A stretch of 44,717 nt of DNA from Nemertoderma westbladi. Lineage: Eukaryota; Xenacoelomorpha; Nemertodermatida; Nemertodermatidae. The position numbers and the translations under genes were made by a program. This document shows, piece by piece, positions 29,308 to 39,087 of this stretch (its first letter is position 1; the number at the start of each line of letters is the position of its first letter). The stretch lies in the NCBI GenBank assembly GCA_032718475.1, contig JAUCBJ010008457.1, positions 1-44,717 on the forward strand, in the 5' to 3' direction. The notes under the pieces were generated by a model. It had not been told where the DNA came from and did no database searches. It was given only the letters and a program-made list of their open reading frames with translations.

Positions 29308-31430
29308 AGTTCAGACTGACAGAGAGACCGACAGACAGACAGACTAGATTTATGTAAACGTGTAAACTGACATCAGAAATGAAATCAGCAACCCTTAAAA
29401 CCCCCATAGCGAGAATGTTGGTTAGTTAGTATACTTTCTTAAGTTTTCACAGACTGACTGACAGAAAGACCGACAGCCAAACAGACTAGATTTTTTTAAA
29501 CGTGAAAACTGACATCTAAAATAAAATCAGCACCCATTAAAACCCCCATAACGACAATGTTAATTAGTTTGTATTCTTTTTTAAGTTTTGACAACTGACT
29601 GACTGAAAGAAAGACCGACAAACAGACAGACTAGATTTTTTTAAACGTGAAAACTGACATCTAAAATAAAATCAGCACCCATTAAAACCCCCATAACGAG
29701 AATGTTAGTTAGTTTGTATTCTTTTTTAAGTTTTGACAGACTGACTGACTGACAGAAAGACCGACAAACAGACAGACTAGATTTATGCAAACCTGAAAAC
29801 TGACATCAGAAATGAAATCAGCACCCCTTAACCCTATTACCACTGGGGGGGGGGCCGAATCGGCCCCTTCCTAGTTTTTAGTTGCTGTAACTATGCAACC
29901 ACATTACGTACCGGCCCAATTTTTTGTGAGAATTAGCCAAATTTAATGCCGCATCTTTTGCAAAAAACGCCGTTGCAATTGGATTTCTACTTTTCGATGT
30001 GGGTGCCACCTCAAAATTTGGTCTCCAGCACCAAATTTTTTGAAATTTTCGAATTTTACAAAGTCATTCGTGATTTAGTAATTATTTATGTTTGGGCTAT
30101 TTTTATTTATTTTTATTGGTTTGGATCACTCTAATGCTCTATACAAGTATGTAAGTGTAGTGGTACGTCATTTTTGGAGCACCAAATTTAGGGCGTGGCA
30201 CTTTTAAATTTCAAAATTACTTTATTCGGAAAATTTACTAAAGTTCTGATTTCGAAGCATTTTTATTGGTTTTCTGGAGCGCTGAATCGATTAAAAGTAG
30301 TATAGAAGCCTGAAGACTTAGTGGTTCGCCATTTTTGGTACACCAAAATTAGGGCGTGGCACTTCAAATTTTGAAAAATACGAGATTCGGAAAATTCACA
30401 AAAGTTTTGATTTCAAATGAATTTTATAGGTTTTCTGGAACGCTGAATCGATTGAAAGTAATATAGAAGCCTCAAATCCTTTGTGTACGTAATTTTCGGT
30501 GCACCAAAATTAGGGCGTGGCACTTCAAATTTTCAAAATTGCTTTATTCGGAAAAAACACTAAAGTTTTGATTTCAAAAAATGGCTAACTTCTAAGTCTT
30601 CAGGCTTCTATATTACTTTCAATCGATTCAGTTGTCTGGAAAACCTATATAAATTCGTTAAAATTTCAATTTTGGTTTATTTTCCGAAACTCGTATTTTT
30701 CAAAATTTGAAGTGCCACGCCCTAATTTTGGTGCACCAAAAATGGCGAACCACTCAGTCCTCAGGCTTCTATATTACTTTCAATCGATTCAGCGGCACAG
30801 AAAACCCATAAAGATGCGTTGAAATAAAAAAATTAGGGGCATTTTCTGAATATCTAATTTTTCAAAATTTGAAGTGCCACGCCCACTTCTTAGGTGCACG
30901 AAAAATAGCATCCACTTCAATTTTGGAAGTGGAATATAATCACATTCGATTCAGCGTCTTGAAAAACCTACTAAATCTAGCCAACACTGCCACACTATTA
31001 GTTTTTAGAAAACGAAAAATTTTGTAATTTTGTCCTGGGACTACTTTTATTTTTCATCAAAATTATGAGTCCCTGCTTATGAAATTTTAACTTTTTAAGG
31101 TTTGGTAGTGTTCATCTATAGTTGTTTCACCAACAGCCCAAATTTTGTAGGATTTCATTGGACGACTACAAAAATATAGTGGGTGGGCCGAATCGGCCCC
31201 CCCCCAGTGGTGCTAATGGTCAAAACACCCCAGTGGTAATAGGGTTAAAACCCCCATAGCGAGAATGTTACTGTAGTTAATTTGAATTATCTTTTAAGTT
31301 TTGGCAGACTGACTGACAGAATGACCGACAGACAGACAGACTAGATTTATGTAAACGTGAAAACTGACATCAGAAATGTAATCAGCACTCCTTAAAACCC
31401 CCATAGCGAGAATGTTAGCGACAAGTTTTA
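29308..31430. repeat. About 140-bp tandem array, interrupted by a TTAA element
   Basis: Each unit holds 'gacagaaagaccgacagaca', 'gactagattta', 'aaaactgacat', 'atgaaatcagcaccc', 'ttaaaacccccatagcgaga' and 'agttagtttgtattc'. Units begin near 29310, 29449, 29586, 29735 and, after the insertion, 31305. The middle units carry their own shared variants. Confidence 0.9.
29828..31248. mobile_element. TTAA-flanked piggyBac-type non-autonomous element inside the array
   Basis: The ends are 'ttaaccctattaccactggg' at 29828 and its inverted form ending 'ccagtggtaatagggttaa' at 31248. A second inner block, a G-run then 'ccgaatcgg' then a C-run, occurs at both ends (29845-29867 and about 31185-31205). Interior units of about 130 bp ('gcaccaaaattagggcgtgg') run forward three times to about 30560 and then inverted from about 30590 to 30900, so the core is a large imperfect palindrome. 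No transposase is encoded. Removing it and one TTAA restores an uninterrupted array unit. Confidence 0.85.
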
Positions 31431-32378
31431 AATATTAACCATATTTCGTAAGATATATTTTAAAACATTTATTTATTAATAATGCAATAACTGAATAACC
31501 AGATAACGGAAAGACAAATCGAATTGAAACTTTTAATTACTAATAATAATTGTGGTGAGAAGTGATGGAAATCAAGAATATATGTTATGTTATGGAGCAC
31601 GCGTTGGTAGGCACAGGCAAATGAATTGATGTCTGTTGAGATGTATTGAAGGAGCACTATTCCTTCTACTGGACTACTATGTCCTTGTGTACTAGCCTAG
31701 GCACTGGCTTGGCCAATGACTTTAGCTTGCCAACTGTAAAACTTCAAGAAATATTATTGGGCACGGCTGCCCTTGCCATGCCTTAGGCTCTATGGGGGAG
31801 AATGGAATCAGCGTATGAATTTAAAATGTTAATTATGTTTAAATCAATTAAAAATACATTTATTAACGCAAATCACTTGAAAAAATAAAAAACTATAATG
31901 GGATGGGGTACATGGATTCCAGATATCTAATTTCAGTGCAAAATAACTTTAATCGTATGGTGCTAAACAATTAATTTCCATGGCGAGACCCTTTCAAAAT
32001 GACTCAACCATACAATTTAGCTGAAGATATTAACTTCGATTATGGCTTCCGACATTTATGGCTACCGACACACCTACGTACACACACACCCCCCCCCCCC
32101 CCACACACACACACGTACACACACACACGTCACACACAGACTTTTGAAAAACGGCCATAGTATAATTATATCAGTTCGCTGATGGCTCGCCATACGTGTC
32201 TCGCCCCACAGAATAAAAATAAATCTTGATGGTCAAAACTGGTTTGGAATCAATTCCTACAATGCTGCCATAACTTGAGAACTATTGATATATTATTAGT
32301 GAAGTTATATGCACTCTATTTTCTAAAACTTGCTTCTCATAGTCAACATACTTGAGGTAATAATGAACTAAAACTTAC
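31431..32378. other. Probable intron or 3' flank of the crystallin-type gene; CA/C-run microsatellite
   Basis: No further exon could be proven. A microsatellite of CA repeats with a C-run lies at about 32077-32140. The donor at 32378-32373 implies at least one more exon further left, which may lie in this stretch or beyond it. Confidence 0.4.
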
Positions 32379-32921
32379 TCATATAGAGTCCACGTCCCCG
32401 ATGTGATAATGAATGACGCTGTGATGTCTCCGAAACCAAGAGTATGTAGATCAGGAACTGAGTGATCTAAAGCCTGCGCCTCACCAGCAAAATCTAAATG
32501 GTTGAACAACACGATCGCTGCACCAGAACCATCACATAGCGTCAGAGGTCGAGCGCTGTATGATTAAAATGATTTCATTTTATTGAATAGGCTAGAACAA
32601 TAGGTAATAACATAGGTCGGAACATATGACTAGTGATAAGAGTAGCGAACACCACTTATAGTCAGTCGCCTCTAGCTTTGAGTGACTATTTGCTATTTGC
32701 TTTCAAATACTAATACTTTAACGCTTTGCTCATAGTTAATTGCATAGTTAAATTGCATAGTTAAATGCTCTAATTACCTCGAAATTGCATTATCTCCTGG
32801 GCCATTAGGGTGACTTGTGTAGGGTGACTCCACGTTGGTCCAACTGGCGGCATTGGAGTAATTCCCAACATCCAAGATTGCATATGTTCCTGTAAAACTA
32901 TTCCCGTCAAAAACAATCCAT
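32379..32921 (-). CDS. Two exons of a host beta/gamma-crystallin-domain gene
   Basis: Exon 1 is 32921-32778, with acceptor 'tttgcag' just upstream and donor 'gtaatt' after. Exon 2 is 32555-32379, with acceptor 'catacag' and donor 'gtaagt'. The splice joins 'AG' to 'C', restoring Ser, and keeps one frame across 321 bp. Exon 1 reads 'WIVFDGNSFTGTYAILDVG', then 'YSNAASW', ending 'DNAISS'. Exon 2 begins 'ARPLTLCDGSGAAIVLF', with 'DFAGEAQAL', 'VPDLHTLGFGD' and 'SGTWTLYE'. This is the pattern of a Greek-key crystallin domain: F-x-G near the start, then 'D/N-N-x-ISS'. These are calcium-binding or structural proteins in many animals. The gene continues in both directions. It is the only clear host gene in the window. 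Confidence 0.75.
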
Positions 32922-34090
32922 CTGCAAACCAAATATTAGTAAAGATCACTGAAATATAAGTAATATAAAATTAATTTTTGAGAGGAAAAAATTGTATTCA
33001 ATTTTGTAAAAAAAATATCTGAAAATGTTGACTTAATAACTGGAGTAGTAGGAGTATGGCCGGCTTAGTGACAGTTAGACCTCACTCATGACTCATCGAT
33101 GAGTCATAGCACCCATAGGGTGTCATTGGGTGTCATAGGTGTCTAGGTAGCTGTCTAGGTGACTCCCTTCAATTAGGCTAATTTGACCCTAATTGACTGG
33201 TGTCATCAATTAATTAGTGCATTTAATCCCTAATAGGTGTCTTATGACTCCTAATTAGGGTTTAATTGATTATCCTAATCAACCAGAATGATTAGCGCCC
33301 TAACACCCAATGAGATATAAGTGATGTCTAACTATCACCTAGAGGGACATACGGGAGTTATAAGTGACACCTCTGCTCTTTTATTTTTATCTAGGCAGCT
33401 TTAATGTTGACTTTTGACCCCAAGCAGCTTTAACCAAACAGCAGGTTTTGAAAAATGATTATTTCCAAGCGCCCCACCCCCTCATCCAATAGACTCTACT
33501 AATCCTATACTAATTAGCATAGGGTCCCAGGTATGTCTCTCACGATGATTTTAACTTTGGTTTTATCGATCAATCTACTTTAAAGATGTTTATATATGAA
33601 TGGTTACAGCAAAAAATGCGACAAGGATTCGATATTTTAATTCGGGGAGCACCAAAATCATTCATCATGAAAAATGAATTTAAAGTGGACGCCAAACTTT
33701 TAGAGTCTCTCGGGATTATCGAAAAAATTATCGGCGATGTCAAATGGCCTTTCCACGATACTTCACCAAAGTGTACCTTTCATTCCTATCTCTATGACAA
33801 ATACTCCAATTGCTGTTCCGCTAAACTGGCCACTGGTTGTGGTTACTGAATTCTTTTGAATACTGAATACTTTTACTGAATCGCAGAGTATTCTGAAGTT
33901 CCCTAGTCTGCCGCTAGAGGGTGAAATTTCTCAAAGTGAAAACCTGATCTTATAGACGTCTAGACATCTAATATGGCATTGGCTATACTTTACCGATGAG
34001 GTTGGTCGACCCGCAGTTCTCCAGTAGTCTGCTGCAAAAGACTCGGATTTAAGACCTGAGGCACTCCTCAAGCCTCAAGTTTTAGGATTG
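32922..34090. other. Probable upstream intron or flank of the crystallin-type gene; simple-sequence region
   Basis: 33060-33330 is cryptically simple, repeating words such as 'ggtgtcat', 'ctaattaggg' and 'gtgactc'. A plus-strand frame of 87 codons (33586-33849) is open. It reads like protein in its second half, but I recognise no family, so it is left unassigned. Confidence 0.35.
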
Positions 34091-34234
34091 AGCCACAGAC
34101 TATGCCTCACTGAGGCACAGACTATGCCTCACTGAGGCACAGACTATGCCTCACTGAGGCACAGACTATGCCTCACTGAGGCACAGACTATGCCTCACCG
34201 AGGCACAGACTATGCCTCACTGAGGCACAGACTA
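34091..34234. repeat. 22-bp tandem repeat whose units form hairpins
   Basis: About six to seven near-identical copies of 'gaggcacagactatgcctca' plus 'ct'. Each unit contains TGAGGCA and its inverse TGCCTCA around a 7-base spacer, so each can fold on its own. It directly abuts the broken end of the inverted Penelope-like copy at about 34243. Confidence 0.9.
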
Positions 34235-34242
34235 CAAACATT

Positions 34243-35050
34243 CGTTACGAATGGTTGTGGGTGTTGACTGTGTCCCGGGTGCTTGTCAAGGTAATGTTCT
34301 CCCATCGCTTCCTTATGGTTCGCCCCACGTATCGAGTTACGATGTTGGTGTATCTTCACACATAAAGGGCACACTGTCTCCCCGATGTACTAGGATCGGC
34401 ATGCTGCATTGCAGCTGCATTTTTAAGAATGCTGTCCCGGCTTATCGACAAAATTGCACCGCCACAACTCCCTATCACCCATGACATTTGCTAGATCATC
34501 TGCATCTTCAAGGCCAGTGTAATTTTCAATGTAATTCGTCCCTGATGTAATTTTGTACGGAATAAGGTACAGACTAGTTCATACACTACGTTCCTAATTG
34601 TACAGTTTTTAACTCCGTTGGTGCAGGTGTAACAAGTTACGTTGCGGATGGTTGGGCAGGGGTCTGTAGTTAGACTAGCTCGAATCAGAAGTTGTTTCAG
34701 TTTGGAACCTGGGGTACTGACTAGGCGGATATGGCGACGTAAGTTGGAGGTATTAATAATTTGTTGTGTGTGTTTGTGCAGGTGTTCGTTGATGTACGGT
34801 ATAACCAGTGGTATGTGGGGTCTGTTGGTGGCAGTGTTCGTGGGGTGTGAGTTGCGTTTATGTGGTGGGGGCCTACCGCTATAGTATAGTATTGGTTAAT
34901 GTGCCTACTACGGATGCTGGGAAGTCATTATTTATTAGGTTAATTGTTACTTTAACTAAGCTACTTTTGCGCCCTAGATTGGTATTACTATTACGTATAG
35001 CCCGTTGGAGTGCGTTGGTTATTTGAATACTTGACACCCCACTATTAAAT
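34243..35050 (-). pseudogene. Penelope-like element 3' end, inverted copy
   Basis: Read on the minus strand this matches the copy at 35051-35848. The RT-to-nuclease connector ('NALQRAIRNSNTNLG', then 'INLINNDFPAS') leads into the GIY-YIG region, which has been split by an insertion of about 150 bp (roughly 34385-34560) and by stops. It is truncated at 34243 within the nuclease coding region. The partner copy lacks the connector by a deletion of about 100 bp. Confidence 0.75.
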
Positions 35051-35848
35051 ATACCATGGAGAAATCCTATACCAGTCTCCCCTTTCTCGATGCAATCACC
35101 ACGGTTAATGACCACGGGCACATCGATTTCGAGCTCTATATCAAACCTAGTAATGCCGGCATAATCCTGCATAGTTCTTAATACTGCTAGGGCCGCACTC
35201 CAACTTCCCAGCAGCTGTAGTAGGCACATTAACCAAACTATACTCAGCGGTAGGCCCCCACCACATAAATGCAACTCACACCCCATGAACACTGCCACCA
35301 ACGGACCCCGTATACCACTGGTTATACCGTACATCAACGAACACCTGCACAGACACACACAACAAATTATTAATACCTCCAACTTACGTCACCATATCCG
35401 CCTAGTCAGTACCCCAGGTCCCATACTGAAACAACTTCTGATTCGAGCTAGCCTAACTACAGACCCCTGCCCAACCACCCGCAATGTCACTTGTTACACC
35501 TCCACCAACGGAGTTAAAAACTGTACAATTAGGAACGTAGTGTACGAACTAGTCTGTACCTTATGTAAACCTACAGTACAAAAATACATCGGGGAGACCT
35601 TGTGCCCTTTACGTGTGAGGATACACCAACATCGTAACTTGATACGTGGGGCGAACCGTAAGGAAGCGATGGGAGAACATTACCTTGACAAGCACACGGG
35701 ACACAGTCGACACCCACAACCATTCACAATAACTGTAAAGCATAAATGCAAAGACTGGGCCGACAGAAAAATAAGCGAAAAACACTACATAAAACACGAG
35801 CACCCCACACTTAACACTCAGTACGTACAATATAATACGGGATGGTAG
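35051..35848 (+). pseudogene. Penelope-like element: RT C-terminus and GIY-YIG endonuclease
   Basis: The segment starts with the end of the Penelope RT ('SLPFLDAITTVNDHGHIDF', then 'ELYIKPSNAG'). After a frame break comes an open frame from 35285 (187 codons). Numbering that frame, the nuclease has the Cys pairs C70/C80 and C91/C94, 'VVYELV' at 85-90, 'YIG' at 101-103, and the downstream R-x-x-x-H region ('LRVRIHQH'). This is the GIY-YIG endonuclease specific to Penelope-like elements, which nicks target DNA for primed reverse transcription. The nuclease part looks intact; the RT is almost wholly absent, so the copy is dead. Confidence 0.85.
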
Positions 35849-36005
35849 CTCCATCAAATTGATTACTAGTACCTATAGGGGTCGAATTGTTGTTTTTTGG
35901 CGCGAAAAGATAAAATATATAAATCCCCCCCCCCCTTTGTTGTTTATTATAATTTTGGAATATACTTGGTGCTGTATTGTGATGTTTAGCTAGGCTCGAT
36001 TGTTA

Positions 36006-36148
36006 CCGGTATCCCATTCAGACCTTGTGCTATGTGTAGTAGTTTAGTTTCCCAGTAGGTAGCCAGCATTCCGTCTGCCCTGATGAAGGCCTGTTAGTAT
36101 ATTATAATTTAATTGATTAAATATACTGTACATTGGTTGAAATATCGG
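36006..36148 (+). ncRNA. Hammerhead-ribozyme-like motif of the Penelope-like element
   Basis: The core boxes are CTGATGA at 36080-36086 and GAAA at 36139-36142. The bases after GAAA ('tatcgg') pair with 'ccggtat' at 36006-36012 to make a 7-bp stem III (one G-T pair). C at 36013 is in the cleavage position. Stem II is long: 'ggcc' with 'ggtt', then 'tagtatatt' with 'aatatactg' (9 bp). Stem I is weak next to the core (CC/CC mismatch), then 'cagac' pairs with 'gtctg'. Hammerheads are a known feature of Penelope-like terminal repeats, and this one lies about 160 bp past the nuclease stop. Activity is uncertain. Confidence 0.6.
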
Positions 36149-36179
36149 CAACTCTTCCTTTTTGATCACCAGCAACAGA

Positions 36180-37330
36180 TCCTCTAACAAACTTATTATT
36201 ATGTTTCTCTCCGGTGACCTGGGCATGCAACTTTCTTTATAAATATGAATAATTACCTCATGGGAGTCCTGATGCGTTTCAGACAACTCAAGGTGGCCTT
36301 CACCTGTGATGTAGAGGCCATGTTTCACCAGGTTAAAGCTTTGGAGCGAGACAGGGACAGTTTGAGGTTTCTTTGGTACCCAGAGGGAAACTTGGATCTT
36401 CCGTCAGAAACTTACCAAATGCAGGTAAGAGTTTTCGGGGCCCAGTACAGCCCCAACTGTACCATGTACGCCTTAAAGCAGACTGCGTTGGCTTGACGAG
36501 ACTAACTAGACCCAGAAGTAGTTCGGACAGTGTACCGGATTTTTACGTGGATGATGGCCTCAAAATTTGTGACACTCTCGAGCATGCTACAATCGTAGCA
36601 CTCCAAGATTGTCTTGCCGAGGGCGGATTCCGCCTCACCAAATTCGCTTCCAATAAATCCGAACTGATGAACTCATTTGACATGACCGATAGTAGTGGGG
36701 GTGACCTAGATTTATACCTAGAACCTCTACCTATGACCAAAGTTATTGGACTTAGTTGGGACCCGAACACCAACAACTTTAGGGTGCGTGTAAGGGCCAA
36801 TGACCAGACGAGACCTCTCACAAAGAGGACCCGCTTGTCTACAATGAGTCGTTTGTGTGACCTACTATGGTTCATCAGTCCAGTGATCCTACATGCTATG
36901 ATCATACTCCGCAGCATTTGGCAGGCCGGACTGGAATGGGATGTTCCCATCCCAGAAAAGCTAGTCGAGCAATGGAGGGACTGGGAAGCCCAACTGACGT
37001 TCCTACAACACTATACAATACCATATGGTATACTTTCCTTTACAGGCCACCTTTCCTGCCGACGACCTGGAGCTTCACAGCTTCAGCGACGCTAGTAAGG
37101 ATGGGCTGGGGGTTACTCTATACCTTAGACGACAAGTGACATCAGACAGCTACGAAGAATCTCTCGTTACTTCAAGGGCTAAAACAATGCCTTTAAAGTA
37201 CATGACAGTACCTCATGGAGAGCTACAAGCCGGGACGATATCCATCGATATTGTCAGTCTAGTTCAACGCGAACTGGAGGCTAACTTAAAGGTCTGTAAG
37301 CGGATTCAATTCCGTACATCACCCATCTAA
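36180..37330 (+). pseudogene. BEL/Pao RT-RNase H fragment
   Basis: The conceptual product carries 'LMGVLMRFRQLKVAFTCDVE' and 'DRDSLRFLWYPEG' (frame from 36245), the catalytic 'DFYVDDGLK' (near 36540), 'GGFRLTKF', and an RNase H start 'LHSFSDASKDGLGV' with 'VPHGELQAG' (to 37330). At least two frameshifts occur, near 36490 and 37050. It is closer in wording to the 16-kb BEL element than to the integrase fragment at 39088. It is truncated at both sides and inactive. Confidence 0.85.
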
Positions 37331-37359
37331 AATGGGATTAGTGGCATTTTACCAATATA

Positions 37360-37405
37360 GTTGGCGATGTGAGATTACCAATAATAATCTCACCTCATAA
37401 CCAAC
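37360..37405. repeat. Short inverted repeat (hairpin)
   Basis: 'gtgagatta' pairs with 'taatctcac' over a 7-base loop, with outer arms 'gttgg' and 'ccaac'. It sits at the presumed boundary of the next LTR-like region. Confidence 0.6.
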
Positions 37406-37862
37406 TGTGGCGACACACGCCGTATGCCACAGAGAGAGGTGAGAGGTCAAACCACCTCAGAGGGACAAACAAGCTAGTAAGGCTAGCACCAAGGGACAAT
37501 GCCAACAGGGAGTGGCGAGGTGAGAATTAATCAGGTTAAGCCAATAGTGGGCAGGAAAGCACATTGGGGAGGACAAGAGCGCATCTATTGGATATTAAGG
37601 CCGCCCAGTAGTGTAGGGCTAATCTAATATGTGTCAATGATATAACCGTTATGATTACTGATTATTACTTTAGTTGATTTCCTTACTGTTGTGAGACCAG
37701 AATAGTTTTGACCGTTGTCGTTACTGACCATTGTATTGCATATTGTTATATTCAGACTGTGCTATTATCAATTGCTGTGATTATTAATACTGACAATTTA
37801 ACTCTATTGTTTTCATCGGCCTTCGGCCTAACATATATATAATCAACGTTAGCCCAGCAGCC
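37406..37862 (+). repeat. Possible LTR upstream of the charged gag
   Basis: It starts 'tgtggcgacacac' and could end '...cagccca' just before 'tggacgcgac', which has the form of a TGG primer-binding site. The boundaries are guesses, since no second copy is in the window. The 37863-37993 stretch is the leader before the ATG at 37994. Confidence 0.3.
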
Positions 37863-37993
37863 CATGGACGCGACGATGCGTACAATCCACATACCGGTCG
37901 GAATCCACCACTGTCAACTGCAGTGGATTCCATCACAGTCAAAACTACCGAATTAAATACTGTGACCACAACAGGACGAAGAGGCCAAAAAAG

Positions 37994-38694
37994 ATGAGCG
38001 AACATACGCCCCAAGTTTCACAAAGGGGAGAAAGACCGCCGCGGACCCCGAGCGATAGAAACCAAACGATTTGAGACGCCTCGGCGAGGCGGTACTGGCC
38101 CGCCATACCAGATTCGCCAATGAGGGACGCTCCGGACATTGAGGAGGACGGCAGCCAAGTACGAGGAGGAAGAGAGGACGAGTCGACGGGAGATCCAAGT
38201 GGCGGAAGAAGTACCAAAGTTGCCGGCCAACCACTGGCCAAGGGCGGCGAACGGCCCACCGGAACGGCGATGGTGGGGCCGATGGTACGGCACCGGACTT
38301 GGAGGGAAGGCAATGTCCATGAGGAAGACGTCGGAGAGAGCGGGAGGAGAGGGTGGAAAACGAGCGCAAAGAGCGGGAGGCGAGGGAGGTGAATGAGCGT
38401 AGAGAGCGGGAGGCGAGGGAGGTGAACGAGCATAGAGAGTGGGAGGCGAGGGAGACAGAATTAGTCAATCGGAGTATTAGAGAGGATAGAGAGAGTGAGA
38501 GGGCGGGTAAACGTTTGCGGGATGCAATGCATACCCGGCTGAGGTTTTGATGCAATACCAAGCAAAACAGAAGCGCCGATTAGAACTGGCAAAAATGGAT
38601 CTATCAGATAGTGAGGCTGGTTCGGGTAGTATTTATGAGGAACCAGAGGTGATGGAAACCTTTGTCAATACCCCACTTACCCCACCTTACTTAT
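37994..38694 (+). pseudogene. Decayed, highly charged retroelement gag N-terminus (Ty3-type candidate)
   Basis: The ATG at 37994 is followed by a polar, Arg/Pro-rich frame that stops early. Another frame then carries a Glu/Arg helix in which 'REREAREVNER'-type 12-residue units repeat three times (38353-38460). It then continues, after another shift, to 'DLSDSEAGSGSIYEEPE' near 38640. Such charged repeats occur in gag proteins of invertebrate Ty3-like elements, but no zinc knuckle or CA motif is left to prove it. The unusually GC-rich sequence stands out from the flanks. Confidence 0.4.
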
Positions 38695-39087
38695 GCTGAT
38701 TGGTTACAGTTCTTTGGTTGCCTGGCAACAAGCTTTCTGGGCAGTATTAGACTCTTTCAATTTATTTTTTGCAGCATATAGGTAAAATTTAATGCTGATC
38801 AATTTTTTCACTGTTTTCCGGAAGGTTTATAGTGTTTTTATAGTGTTTTCCCTATGTTTTACGGTGATTACTTAAGGGGTGCTATGCGAGGAGTACATTT
38901 AGGATTGTCAATTCAGAGAAGTACATGTGTTAAATTCCCTGCTGATCAATGTTTTCACTGTTTTCCGTGTGTTTTACAGTACTTTTCCTATGTTTTCCTA
39001 GTGTTTTACTGTTTTACTAGTGTTTTCCTAATTTAGAATCATCCGATAGATAGCATTGAAAATTAGCCAGATGTTCCAAAAGACCTA
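38695..39087. repeat. Low-complexity spacer with 'gtgttttcc' words
   Basis: The word 'ttttcactgttttcc' occurs twice (about 38804 and 38953), with many 'gtgttttcct' variants between. No gene is seen. Confidence 0.5.

Noticed and set aside
31469-32250. Additional crystallin-type exons left of 32379
   Set aside because: Candidate frames near 32160-32210 lack a convincing acceptor/donor pair and the Greek-key signature.
33586-33849. 87-codon plus-strand frame as a real gene
   Set aside because: No domain, promoter or splice context could be shown. It is kept as an unassigned open frame in the region note.
37945-38561. Two long minus-strand frames (162 and 202 codons) rich in Leu, Ser and Arg
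   Set aside because: They are antisense to the charged gag repeat. The GC-rich purine/pyrimidine strand bias removes stops on the other strand.
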